A stretch of DNA of 64,000 nucleotides, taken from positions 36,030 to 100,029 of the forward strand of contig JAHHIC010000044.1 in NCBI GenBank assembly GCA_019359035.1, in the 5' to 3' direction. The stretch is from Scytonematopsis contorta HA4267-MV1 (GTDB lineage: Bacteria > Cyanobacteriota > Cyanobacteriia > Cyanobacteriales > Nostocaceae). Numbering within the stretch: the first letter of the stretch is position 1; each line of letters starts with the position of its first letter. Made by a program: the position numbers and the translations under genes. The notes beneath the pieces are model-generated. The model was not told the origin of the DNA, did no database searches, and worked only from the letters and a program-made list of their open reading frames with translations. Positions 26,517-35,570 of this stretch are shown piece after piece.

Positions 26517-27599
26517 ATGTATGCTGAACAGATTGCCTTAAAAACATTTACATACTTGGAATATGGTTCAAAAAAATTACAATCGCTTGTTGATATCTGT
26601 GGAATGAAGCATAAAACCCCTGAGATAATGGAAGTCTTTAAGCAGATGACTTTACCTTGGGGAAATAATTTTATTAAAGATAAACCGCTATGGTTATCTG
26701 GAATCGCTGATGACCATACTCCGTTTGAGTTTTCCGTTGCGATAGATAGTGATACTCCAGAGTTACGAATCTTATGTGAATGTCAACGAGAAGGTTTTAA
26801 CTTGCTATCCAACTGGCGAGCGGGAATGAAATTCAATTACTGGTTGATGGATAATTATGGTGCTTCTTTGACTCGGTTAAATCAAGTCAGCGACCTATTT
26901 TTTCCGGAAGATGAATCTGCTCATTTCGCCATGTGGCATGGAGCTTGCTTTTTGCCCAACAAAAAATCGGAGTTTAAAATTTATTTGAATCCACAAGCTC
27001 AAGGAAAAGAACAAGCTAACGATTTGATTCAAGAAGCTTTCAAAAGGCTTGGACTAAAAGAGTCTTGGCTAGCAGTGGAAGCTATTTTACAAGAGCAAGA
27101 TGCAAGTAAGAACGAACTAAAGTATTTTTCTCTCGACCTTTCAGCCAAACCAGAGTCAAGAGTTAAAATTTATTGGCGACATCATGATATTACGGCAGAT
27201 GAATTAGAGAAAATGTATTCTGTTGCACGTAATTACGTACCAGGAGATGTTACTGAATTTTGTCGAACGATTGCAGGTACAACAAGACTTTCTAAGAGAC
27301 CTATTTTTTCTTGTTTCTCTTTTATTGAAGGTAGTGCCAGTACCCCAAATACCGCTACAATTCAAATACCACTTACACTCTACGCTACGAATGATGCTAT
27401 TATGCGTGACCGCATTCACAACTATCTTGTAGAAAAAAATCTTCCTAGTTTGATTTACGACAGTTCCATTAAAGCAGTTGCAACCCGTCCTTTGAGCAAT
27501 CATTCTGGAATACATTCTTGTATTTCATTCCGTCGGGATAAGCTGCAACAACCACGAGTCACAGTTTACCTAGCTTTGGAATCCCATCCATATGAATAA
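26517..27599 (+). CDS. DMATS-type aromatic (indole) prenyltransferase
   Basis: About 360 residues resembling the tryptophan dimethylallyltransferase (Trp_DMAT) family of ABBA prenyltransferases, which attach dimethylallyl or longer prenyl groups to indole or other aromatic rings. Family-typical stretches are LPWGNNF, WLSGIADDHTPFEFSVAIDS (the D-D-x-T-P-x-E motif; the Glu binds the indole NH in DMATS enzymes), and basic/tyrosine residues for the diphosphate in FKIYLNPQAQG, RVKIYWR and RVTVYLAL. The ATG at 26517, 8 bases after GGAG, is preferred over GTG 26511. It is the first gene of a same-strand group with an HO-like protein, an FAD monooxygenase and an SDR. Together they suggest a prenylated aromatic natural product. 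Confidence 0.8.
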   Translation: MYAEQIALKTFTYLEYGSKKLQSLVDICGMKHKTPEIMEVFKQMTLPWGNNFIKDKPLWLSGIADDHTPFEFSVAIDSDTPELRILCECQREGFNLLSNWRAGMKFNYWLMDNYGASLTRLNQVSDLFFPEDESAHFAMWHGACFLPNKKSEFKIYLNPQAQGKEQANDLIQEAFKRLGLKESWLAVEAILQEQDASKNELKYFSLDLSAKPESRVKIYWRHHDITADELEKMYSVARNYVPGDVTEFCRTIAGTTRLSKRPIFSCFSFIEGSASTPNTATIQIPLTLYATNDAIMRDRIHNYLVEKNLPSLIYDSSIKAVATRPLSNHSGIHSCISFRRDKLQQPRVTVYLALESHPYE

Positions 27600-27672
27600 C
27601 CTTTATCTCTTAAAGAGCAATGATAGTTAATTTTCTCAACAATAAAACAATTGCAATATTGGAGTGATAAAA

Positions 27673-28485
27673 ATGAAAGAAGTTTTAGAGTTCATCGAAA
27701 AGAATAAGCAAGAACTTGCTCAAACTCAGTTCATTAAATTTCTGCAAGATAAAAGTGTAGACCCAAGACAAAGGTTTGCTTGGGTGCCAGCCTTTGCTCC
27801 TTTTGTAATGATGTTCAAAGATTTTAACGAAATCATACTTTGTAAAGAGCCAGCAGGTAGCGAACTTCAAGAAATTATTAATCAGCACTCCAATGAAGAT
27901 GCACAACACTGGGTATGGTTTCTTCAAGATTTAAAATTGATGGGATATAATTGCCCTATAAACTATGCTGATACTTTGAGATTCCTTTGGGGAAAGGAAA
28001 ATATTAAAGTCCGCCAATGGGCTTATAAGATATTTGCAATATGTCCCTTAGAAGAAGATATTTTGATAAAGTTAGTTGTAGCTGAATCGATTGAAGCAGC
28101 GGGTAATTGTGGTTTCACCGAGTTTTCACAAATAGCAAAAGAACTTACAGAAATAACCAAGCAACATTACCCTTATTTTGGTGCTTCTCACCTTGCAAAA
28201 GAGACAGGTCATATCCAAGTAGGTATGGACTCGGTAGAGAATTTTATCGAAACTATACAGCTAACAGAAGCACAGAAAGAAAAAGCTTTTACCCTGGTAG
28301 AGAAAGTGTTTGCATATTGTGCAGAAGCAATGGATGAGATGTTTACGTTTACCCAAAAGCATACTTACGATCAACCGTTTATAACAATTGATGGTATTAA
28401 GCAATCTGGAACATCTATTGGTAATACAACAGATAATATACAAACTTCAGGTCAAGGTATATTCTCAGGATTAGTTGAAGCCTAA
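27673..28485 (+). CDS. heme-oxygenase-like (HDO/TenA-fold) protein
   Basis: A protein of about 270 residues, all helical, resembling iron-containing enzymes of the heme-oxygenase-like diiron oxidase superfamily. Potential metal ligands follow the expected order: Glu and His in SNEDAQHW (near residue 80), Glu in VAESIEAAGN (about 140), and His/Glu/His in HYPYFGASHLAKETGHIQ (about 170-185). Known members oxidise amines, fatty acids or amino-acid side chains. The specific reaction here is unknown. ATG 27673 with GGAG 8 bases upstream is the best start. It lies 73 bases after the prenyltransferase and is likely in the same operon. Confidence 0.6.
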   Translation: MKEVLEFIEKNKQELAQTQFIKFLQDKSVDPRQRFAWVPAFAPFVMMFKDFNEIILCKEPAGSELQEIINQHSNEDAQHWVWFLQDLKLMGYNCPINYADTLRFLWGKENIKVRQWAYKIFAICPLEEDILIKLVVAESIEAAGNCGFTEFSQIAKELTEITKQHYPYFGASHLAKETGHIQVGMDSVENFIETIQLTEAQKEKAFTLVEKVFAYCAEAMDEMFTFTQKHTYDQPFITIDGIKQSGTSIGNTTDNIQTSGQGIFSGLVEA

Positions 28486-28503
28486 TCTCAATGTTTTTTG
28501 TAA

Positions 28504-28520
28504 ACCCTCCCTCGGAGGGT
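28504..28520 (+). terminator. intercistronic hairpin
   Basis: ACCCTCC-CTC-GGAGGGT, a 7-bp perfect stem 18 bases after the HO-like gene. It is not followed by a T run, so it may protect or attenuate the transcript rather than end it. Confidence 0.4.
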
Positions 28521-28611
28521 CAAATCAATTTTGAGAATATTTGAGAATACTTCTGTCAACCAGTTATAGAAGTATAAGAAAACAAATCTTTATAAATTGA
28601 ATTATTGCGAT

Positions 28612-30150
28612 ATGCTAGTACAAAGAGTTTGCATAATAGGAGCGGGTATTAGCGGTTTAGTAACAGCTAAAACCTTTGTAGAAGAGGGTTATGAAGTATT
28701 AGTTTATGAAAAACAACATGCTCTAGGGGGTGTTTGGGAAAAGTCACGACGTTATCCAAACGTTAGAACTCAAACACCAGGTCGGATGTACTCATATCCT
28801 GATTATCCTTTACCAGATTCATACCCAGAGTGGCCATCAGGTGAGCAAGTTAATGCTTACCTTGAATCATATGCTAACCATTTTGAATTATTAAAAAGAA
28901 TTCAGTTTAATACTGAAGTAATCGCTTTAAAAGCCATAGATAATGGACATAAAGGATGGGAAGTTACAACTCGCATATTTGACGGAATAGTCATAGAAAC
29001 ATCGTGTTTTGATTTTGTTGCGATATGCAATGGTGTAAATCATATCCCTAATATTCCAGCGATACCGGGAATTGATGAATTTAAGTTAAATGGTGGTACT
29101 GTTTTACATACTACAGAAGTTGGCTCAACTGCTCAAATAGAAGGAAAAGATGTAGTAGTGGTAGGCTTTGGAAAGTCAGCTTGTGATATTGCTATGTTGG
29201 CTGTTGAAAATGCTTTATCATGTCATATTGTCTTTCGCGAAGCAGACTGGAAAGCTCCCAGATTTTTCTTTGGCTTTATCAACATAAAGCACTTGTTTTT
29301 GACACGTTTTGCAGAATCGATGACTCCAAAATACAACCCAAATAAAATTGAAAAGTGGTTGCACTCTCATGGAAAATTGTTAATAGATGTATTTTGGAAA
29401 CTTCAAGAAAATATAATGTGTTATACTTTCGGACTAGATGTGTGTGGTCTTGTACCAAAAAAACCACTTATAAAAGCTATAGTAGCTAAGTTAAATATTG
29501 CTCCTAAAAATTTCTATAAATATATTCGTAATCATAAAATAATTCCTCATCAAACATCAATTACAAGATTTGTAGAAGATGGTATTGAATTAGCATCAGG
29601 TGAGAAGTTAAATCCGCACCTTGTAGTATTTGGTACTGGATTTAAACAAGCTATACCTTTTCTAGAGGAAAAATATCGCTACTTATGTCTTGATAATGAG
29701 GGTTATTTCCATTTGTACCGCAATTTAATTCATCCTGAAATTCCAAATCTAGCTTTTGTTGGTTACAACGCAGGACTATCTGCAACCTTAACGGGTGATA
29801 TTGGTGCTTTATGGTTAGTACAATTCCTAAAAGGAAACATAAAGAAGCCAGCGACCCATCAAATGATAGCGGAAATGGAAGCTGATTTAGAGTGGCGCAA
29901 GCAAAATGGGTATGCAGGATACGGAGGTACTTGCTTTTTCTCGTCTACTTTTCATTATTTAGACACTTTGATGTATGATATGGGGCTTCCTGTGCGTCAA
30001 ATTGGTTCGATTGCAGCAGTAATGCAGCCATTAAATTCTCAAGCATACAGTAATGTACGTACACAATTAAAAAATTTATACAGTTCTAAAGTACAAGATT
30101 TAACTAACAAATTACAGTTACAATTCAACGATTACTCTAATAGTCGGTAA
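28612..30150 (+). CDS. flavin-containing monooxygenase (FMO/Baeyer-Villiger type)
   Basis: About 512 residues. The FAD-binding Rossmann motif IIGAGISGLVTAKTF lies at the N-terminus, with the family motifs GGVWEKSRRYPNVRTQTP and later the NADPH-binding GFGKSACDIA near residue 195. A third conserved block is VVFGTGFKQAIPFL near 345. Such enzymes insert one oxygen atom from O2 into N-, S- or carbonyl-containing substrates using NADPH. The ATG at 28612 starts just before the FAD motif; a TTG at 28597 is possible. It is third in the cluster after the prenyltransferase and HO-like protein, and probably tailors the same product. Confidence 0.88.
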   Translation: MLVQRVCIIGAGISGLVTAKTFVEEGYEVLVYEKQHALGGVWEKSRRYPNVRTQTPGRMYSYPDYPLPDSYPEWPSGEQVNAYLESYANHFELLKRIQFNTEVIALKAIDNGHKGWEVTTRIFDGIVIETSCFDFVAICNGVNHIPNIPAIPGIDEFKLNGGTVLHTTEVGSTAQIEGKDVVVVGFGKSACDIAMLAVENALSCHIVFREADWKAPRFFFGFINIKHLFLTRFAESMTPKYNPNKIEKWLHSHGKLLIDVFWKLQENIMCYTFGLDVCGLVPKKPLIKAIVAKLNIAPKNFYKYIRNHKIIPHQTSITRFVEDGIELASGEKLNPHLVVFGTGFKQAIPFLEEKYRYLCLDNEGYFHLYRNLIHPEIPNLAFVGYNAGLSATLTGDIGALWLVQFLKGNIKKPATHQMIAEMEADLEWRKQNGYAGYGGTCFFSSTFHYLDTLMYDMGLPVRQIGSIAAVMQPLNSQAYSNVRTQLKNLYSSKVQDLTNKLQLQFNDYSNSR

Positions 30151-30204
30151 AATTTATACTTCGTGCAGACTTGTCTTACTACTTGTTAAAAGGACTTTGA
30201 ATTT

Positions 30205-30591
30205 ATGCAGCTAGCAAACAAAGTAGCTTTAGTTACTGGAGGTAGTTCCGGTATTGGTCGAGAGACAGCTAAACTTTTTGCCTCTGAGGGTGCTAAGGTG
30301 GCAATCGCTGATATTGATACTGCTGGTGGTTTATCACTGCTTGAGGAGATAAAACACAGTGGTGGAGATGTAATGTTCGACACCTGCGATGTTAGTAATG
30401 AAAGTGAGGTTAAAGATTGGATTACAAATGTTGTTAATCAATGGCAAAGTATAGATATTTTGGTTGCTAATGCCGGAATTTTAGCTATTGGTCCTGTTGA
30501 GGAAGCTTCAAATCTGGATTGGGATAAAGTTTTGGGAATAAATGTCAAAGGCTATGCTTTTTGTGCCAAATATACTATTTTCTCATTATGA
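30205..30591 (+). pseudogene. short-chain dehydrogenase, truncated by rearrangement
   Basis: The first about 125 residues of a classical SDR. The cofactor motif VTGGSSGIGRETAKLF, the acidic DIDT for NAD(H) preference and NAG in LVANAGILA are intact, but the sequence stops after NVKGYAFCAKYTI. The catalytic Ser, the YxxxK motif and the C-terminal half are missing (full length is about 250 residues). A good AAAGGA ribosome-binding site precedes ATG 30205. The break at about 30578-30590 joins it tail-to-tail to the truncated kinase on the other strand. Confidence 0.85.
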
Positions 30592-33500
30592 ACTAACTGG
30601 GATTGAGTACGTTTTAGCTCTTTTAGGGTAGTTTGTAATTGTTTGGTAATGGCTTGCAATTCCTGATTTTTTTCTGACAATTGCTGTGTCCTTTCTTGCA
30701 CTCGCGATTCTAAGGTGGAGTAAAAGCGAACATTTTCTAGAGAAACAGCAGCTTGTGCAGATAATACTTTCAAAATTTCCAGTCTATCTTTAGTAAATGC
30801 ACCGTTAGTTAGATTGTTTTCCAAATATAATACTCCACCCATCTTCCCATTATGGATAATGGGAGACGCTAAAATCGATTTTGGCTTATGGTTGATAATA
30901 TAAGGGTCATTATTAAAATGATTGGCGTTATTTGCATCATCTAAAACAATTGGTTTTTGAGTCCGTTTGACATAATTTACCAGGGTTATAGGTAGCAGAT
31001 TTTGGCAATTATTTTTTGTGTCAGTTATCAAGGATTGTAAAACCGCTATCTCATTTTGTTGGTTTAACGAAGCTTCAATAACTAATTCATTTTGACGTAT
31101 AGCGATAAATAAAACTTTTTCCGCTCCCCCATTGACTTTAACTAAACGCATCAATTTCTCTATTAAATCTTCTAAAATTAATTCGCTACTTAATGCTAGC
31201 GATGATTTAATTAAAGTTGAGGTATCTAACGCTAAGCTTTGACTGTAACTTGTTGAAACTGCGGTTGTTTTTGTCTCTGAATATGTAGCATCTTGACCAC
31301 GGATAATATAGTCGGGATAATTATCTTCCAAATCTTTTACTTTTGCAAAAGCACTCCATTTTGCATAACCATAGTAAGCATCTGTCATGTAAATCTGGGC
31401 AAATTTTTTTTTGCCCCACTTAATATAGAACTTTGCAGCTAGTTCCTTAGCCAAAGCTTCTTCGGCGATAAAATTATTTGCTTTCGCTCCCGCGATCGCT
31501 TTATCGTATAAATCAGCAGCTAAATTATTTTTGCCCAATACTCGGTCTCTTTCTGCTTCTATCAAATCATATTTATGTTGGAAATTACAAGGAGCATGGT
31601 GTGCCCAGAGTTGCATTTTTTTCTGGTTTAATTTTACTTGATTAAGGTACTTTTGTTTGTCTTTCTTGAATATATTTTTGCTGTCAGCTAGCAAAGATAA
31701 AGAATAGTAAAAACTATTGACAAGATACACAAAAAATCCTAAATCGCTATATTTTTGTGATTCTTGTGCAGCTTCAATAGCAGCTTTATAATCACCAAAA
31801 AAATAATGTTTCTGGGTTTTACAAAAGCAAAGAATTCTCATTACTGCTGAATCATCTTTATATGGAGATAGCAAATTAGTTTCATTTAAGTCATTACCTG
31901 TCAATGAGATTTGATTTAACGATAATCCTTGAAGTTGTAAGGCACTTTGTTTTAATACTTTTAGCGATACAATATCAGATTCAATTTTGAAATTATTATT
32001 TACCAATTCAATATATTTATCAATTTCTTTAATAAATGTGTCGAGATTGGTATTACAGACAAATATATTTAGAACCAACCAATAAGTATTGTAGCTGGAA
32101 AATAGTATATCTCCTGTTTCGATACCACTTTGCATTCCTTCAGTTAGTTCGGGAAGAGTTTGAGATATATGGTCTTTAAAATGCTTAATCATTGCATTGT
32201 AGAGCATATAAACTTTTGCCTTTAAAGAATAAGCATTTAACTTGGAAATAAGTTGAACTCCTAATTGACCAAAGCGATAGCCTGAATTAATATCTCCAAA
32301 TTTGTCGCATAGTACCGCACCATAGCCACTATATGCATAGGTCGAATATATGCTATTACCATATTTAACGGATAATGTCACCATTTCTAGTGTCATTATC
32401 GGAAGTAGTAATGAACCCAATAGAGAAGCTACAGGGGTAATAAGCATTAGCATTTTCATCGTTGCTAATTTATAATAGTCTTGCATTTCTGGTAAATAAA
32501 GTAAATCCTCTATTTTTTTACCAGCTAAAGCTAATTTAGTTTGGGCAAATGCATATAAAACATGAATTGTTGTAGCTTGCTTTGGTAAATTTAAACCCAA
32601 CTCTTTCAACGCAATTACCCCTATCTCTAATGCTTTTGTCATTTCTCCTTTTGCTGTGTAAGATTGAATTTGTATTTCATAAAACTTAACTTTATCTAAA
32701 ATATCTTGACACTTGCTTAATGAAATACTGGATAGCTCTTGTGATTTATCAAAACTACCACATAAATATTCAGCTTCTGCGGTTTCTGCATACAAATCTA
32801 GAGTTAATTCGTAATCATCTTGCCAAGCATTTCTACCCAATAAGCCCAATGCAACATGGAAATAGTTAAGTGCAACTGCAAATGCAGAATTTTTCTTTGC
32901 TTTTCTACCTGCTATAAAATTTAAATTCGCCAACTCATATTTTTCCTTACTGGAATTTAGCAATTGTACACCAAAATTTAGTTGATTGACAATATCTAAA
33001 ATATTGCTTTCCCAGTTCTCCTGGCTGCTCGATGCTTTTAAAAGCTGCCCAATTCTCAAATGTGTTGTTTGCTTATCGCTATCTGGAATCAATGAATAAG
33101 CAGCTTGCTGAACGCGGTCATGCAAAAATTTATAATCAATTTGGCTGGTATCAAATGAATTAATGCTTTTGCTATCGCTAAATAATAAAGGAATGCGATA
33201 GTTATTATTCAGTGGTAAAATTAAACCAGCTTGAAGCGCTAAATTTAATTGATAGGCAGTTTCATAAATTGAGCTTTCGTTTACCAGCGACAGCATATCT
33301 AGATTAAATTTGTTCCCAATGCAAGCAGCTAGCTGTAATACTTTCTGGGTGGTTTTTGGTAATTTTTCAATTTGAGATATCACCAATTCTACAACACTTT
33401 TCTCTGTAACTCCAACCACCTGTATTTCTTCAATATTCCACAACCACTTTTGTTGATTAAAATCAAATGTAAGTAATGATTCTTGCTTTAATGTCTGTAG

Positions 33501-35234
33501 TAGTTGAACTATAAAAAATGGGTTTCCTGCCGTTTTGTTAAAAATTAACTTTGCGAGAGGTTCACAATATTCTTTTTTATGGTTTAGAGTTTCTGCTACT
33601 AACTCCAAAACATGATTTGCTGATACAGGCTGCAAGTTAATATTATTAACTGTGCGTTTTTTTTCAATTTCCTCAATAGTCATAATCAAAGGATGAGCAG
33701 CATTAACTTCTGAGTCGCGATAAGCACCAATTACTAATAAATATTGAATATTGTAATCAGCTATCAATAATTGTATCAATTTCAGAGTAGCAGAATCCGA
33801 CCATTGTAAGTCATCTAAAAATATAACTAGGGGATGTTCTTTTTGAGGAAAAACACTAACAAATTTTTGGAATACTATATTTAACCTGTTTTGTGTTTCT
33901 ATCGCTTCTAATTGTGGTAACTCTGGCTGTTTACCAATAATTAACTCCACTTCTGGAATTATATCAATTATAACTTGCCCATTATTACCAACGGCATCTT
34001 GTATTTTCTTGCGCCAGAGTTCCAATTGGGGGCGACTTTCTGTAAGTATTTGCTCACACAAACTGGAAAAAGCTTGGGCAAAAGATGCATAGGGAATATC
34101 TCGTTTAAATTGGTCTGACTTGCCGCTAATAAAATATCCTCTGGTTTTTGTTATTGGTTTGTTTATTTCATTAATTAACGATGTTTTACCAATACCAGAA
34201 TAACCCGACACTAAAATTAATTCGCTATTTCCACAAGTTGTTCTTTCAAAAGCATCGAGTAATAAATTGACTTGAGATGCCCTTCCATATAACTTTTGGG
34301 GAATAAACAACTGCGATATAACCTCCAACCGTCCTGGAATAAAGTCCACAATTCTTCCAGTGGCTTGTAATTGTTTCCAGCATTCCTCTAAATCTGCTAG
34401 CAAACCTTTAGCACTTTGGTATCTATCTTCAGCATTTTTCGCCATTAATTTTTCGACAATCGCACAAACAATATTGTTAACATCTGGATTTATTTTCTGG
34501 ATAGGAGTAGGCTGTTGGGCAATGTGAGCATGTACTAGTTCTAAGGGGTCATCGCTAATAAATGGTAATTGACCTGTTAACATTTCATATAATGTTACTC
34601 CTAAGGAATAAAAATCACTACGGTGGTCTAAGCTACGATTCATCCTTCCACTTTGTTCAGGAGAAATATAAGCAAGAGTGCCTTCTAAATGGCTGAGGTT
34701 TGTTTGTTGTGTAATTTCCCTTTCTAAATAGGAAGAAATACTGAAATCCGTGAGTTTAACTATAGGCTGAAAATCTGAAGTTCCATTGTCCTGTTTATTT
34801 TCAATAATAATATTCGCTGGTTTAATATCTTTGTGAATAATATTGTGGCTGTGAATATATATAAGTGCTTTGGCAATAGCCATCGCGACCTGGAGGGTTA
34901 GCTGTAATGATGACGAATTGACTTCTAAATATTGTTTTAGAGAAATACCCCCAAAATCCTCAAATATAATCGCATGGAAATTATCATTATTCTCCAGCCG
35001 TATAATTTTGACAATATTTTTATGTTCAATACCCGCAGCGATAGAATACTCGTGCTTGAGACGAGCTATGGCTCCTAATGTGGGATAATCATCCTTGAGA
35101 GCTTTGAGAATTACTGTTACATCTCCGTCTTGTTTTGTGGCACGATAAATATTAGTAATTACACCAGTATTGATGATACTGAGTAAGTTGTATCCTGGTA
35201 TACATGTATTCTTAATCATTGTTTTAGGGAACAT
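30552..35234 (-). CDS. Ser/Thr kinase-AAA-GAF signalling protein lacking its histidine-kinase end
   Basis: A 1,560-residue multidomain protein. It has an Hanks-type kinase (about residues 15-275, catalytic HKDIKPANIII and DFSISS in place of HRD/DFG) and an AAA_16 ATPase (about 310-560, Walker A SGYSGIGKTSL, Walker B LVIFLDDLQW). A long helical TPR-like region follows (about 700-1290), then a GAF domain (about 1340-1500) and a coiled coil. Relatives in filamentous cyanobacteria, linked to heterocyst and stress control, continue after QSQLV-(Q/N)-EK with a HisKA/HATPase module. Here the protein ends nine codons later (IVYLAQKA), where it overlaps the truncated SDR. The kinase and ATPase parts are intact; phosphorelay output is lost. 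Confidence 0.9.
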   Translation of the reverse strand: MFPKTMIKNTCIPGYNLLSIINTGVITNIYRATKQDGDVTVILKALKDDYPTLGAIARLKHEYSIAAGIEHKNIVKIIRLENNDNFHAIIFEDFGGISLKQYLEVNSSSLQLTLQVAMAIAKALIYIHSHNIIHKDIKPANIIIENKQDNGTSDFQPIVKLTDFSISSYLEREITQQTNLSHLEGTLAYISPEQSGRMNRSLDHRSDFYSLGVTLYEMLTGQLPFISDDPLELVHAHIAQQPTPIQKINPDVNNIVCAIVEKLMAKNAEDRYQSAKGLLADLEECWKQLQATGRIVDFIPGRLEVISQLFIPQKLYGRASQVNLLLDAFERTTCGNSELILVSGYSGIGKTSLINEINKPITKTRGYFISGKSDQFKRDIPYASFAQAFSSLCEQILTESRPQLELWRKKIQDAVGNNGQVIIDIIPEVELIIGKQPELPQLEAIETQNRLNIVFQKFVSVFPQKEHPLVIFLDDLQWSDSATLKLIQLLIADYNIQYLLVIGAYRDSEVNAAHPLIMTIEEIEKKRTVNNINLQPVSANHVLELVAETLNHKKEYCEPLAKLIFNKTAGNPFFIVQLLQTLKQESLLTFDFNQQKWLWNIEEIQVVGVTEKSVVELVISQIEKLPKTTQKVLQLAACIGNKFNLDMLSLVNESSIYETAYQLNLALQAGLILPLNNNYRIPLLFSDSKSINSFDTSQIDYKFLHDRVQQAAYSLIPDSDKQTTHLRIGQLLKASSSQENWESNILDIVNQLNFGVQLLNSSKEKYELANLNFIAGRKAKKNSAFAVALNYFHVALGLLGRNAWQDDYELTLDLYAETAEAEYLCGSFDKSQELSSISLSKCQDILDKVKFYEIQIQSYTAKGEMTKALEIGVIALKELGLNLPKQATTIHVLYAFAQTKLALAGKKIEDLLYLPEMQDYYKLATMKMLMLITPVASLLGSLLLPIMTLEMVTLSVKYGNSIYSTYAYSGYGAVLCDKFGDINSGYRFGQLGVQLISKLNAYSLKAKVYMLYNAMIKHFKDHISQTLPELTEGMQSGIETGDILFSSYNTYWLVLNIFVCNTNLDTFIKEIDKYIELVNNNFKIESDIVSLKVLKQSALQLQGLSLNQISLTGNDLNETNLLSPYKDDSAVMRILCFCKTQKHYFFGDYKAAIEAAQESQKYSDLGFFVYLVNSFYYSLSLLADSKNIFKKDKQKYLNQVKLNQKKMQLWAHHAPCNFQHKYDLIEAERDRVLGKNNLAADLYDKAIAGAKANNFIAEEALAKELAAKFYIKWGKKKFAQIYMTDAYYGYAKWSAFAKVKDLEDNYPDYIIRGQDATYSETKTTAVSTSYSQSLALDTSTLIKSSLALSSELILEDLIEKLMRLVKVNGGAEKVLFIAIRQNELVIEASLNQQNEIAVLQSLITDTKNNCQNLLPITLVNYVKRTQKPIVLDDANNANHFNNDPYIINHKPKSILASPIIHNGKMGGVLYLENNLTNGAFTKDRLEILKVLSAQAAVSLENVRFYSTLESRVQERTQQLSEKNQELQAITKQLQTTLKELKRTQSQLVHNEKIVYLAQKA

Positions 35235-35570
35235 AGAAGTTTACTCGTCAACTATATAGTTCCCAATTTTTTACTTCGAGGTATTAGGAGAGTGGAAAAT
35301 TTCACAAAGGCAAACGCGAAAATTTTTGGCGGAACGGTGTTTGCCTTTGACAAATCCCCAAAGTTGCAGGCAAAGCATAATTAATTTCCGGAGAATCTAT
35401 TTATTACATTACTGGAAGTTGAGTTTAACAGGTCATTTATAAACTAAAAGTTAAATACACGATTGTTGGGTTAGGCGCATTTGTAGCACTTAGTTGTAGG
35501 CTCTTTAAGTCGGATGAAGCGCCGTAACCCATCACTTTTGTAGACTTAATATTTACTTTATAAATCAGTT
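35235..35570. other. intergenic region, repeat-like, no gene
   Basis: About 336 bases between the divergent-side start of the kinase and the ilvD stop. It includes TTGGGTTAGGCGCATTTG...AAGCGCCGTAACCCA, arms of a dispersed palindromic repeat (about 35465-35535). No coding frame is supported. Confidence 0.5.
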
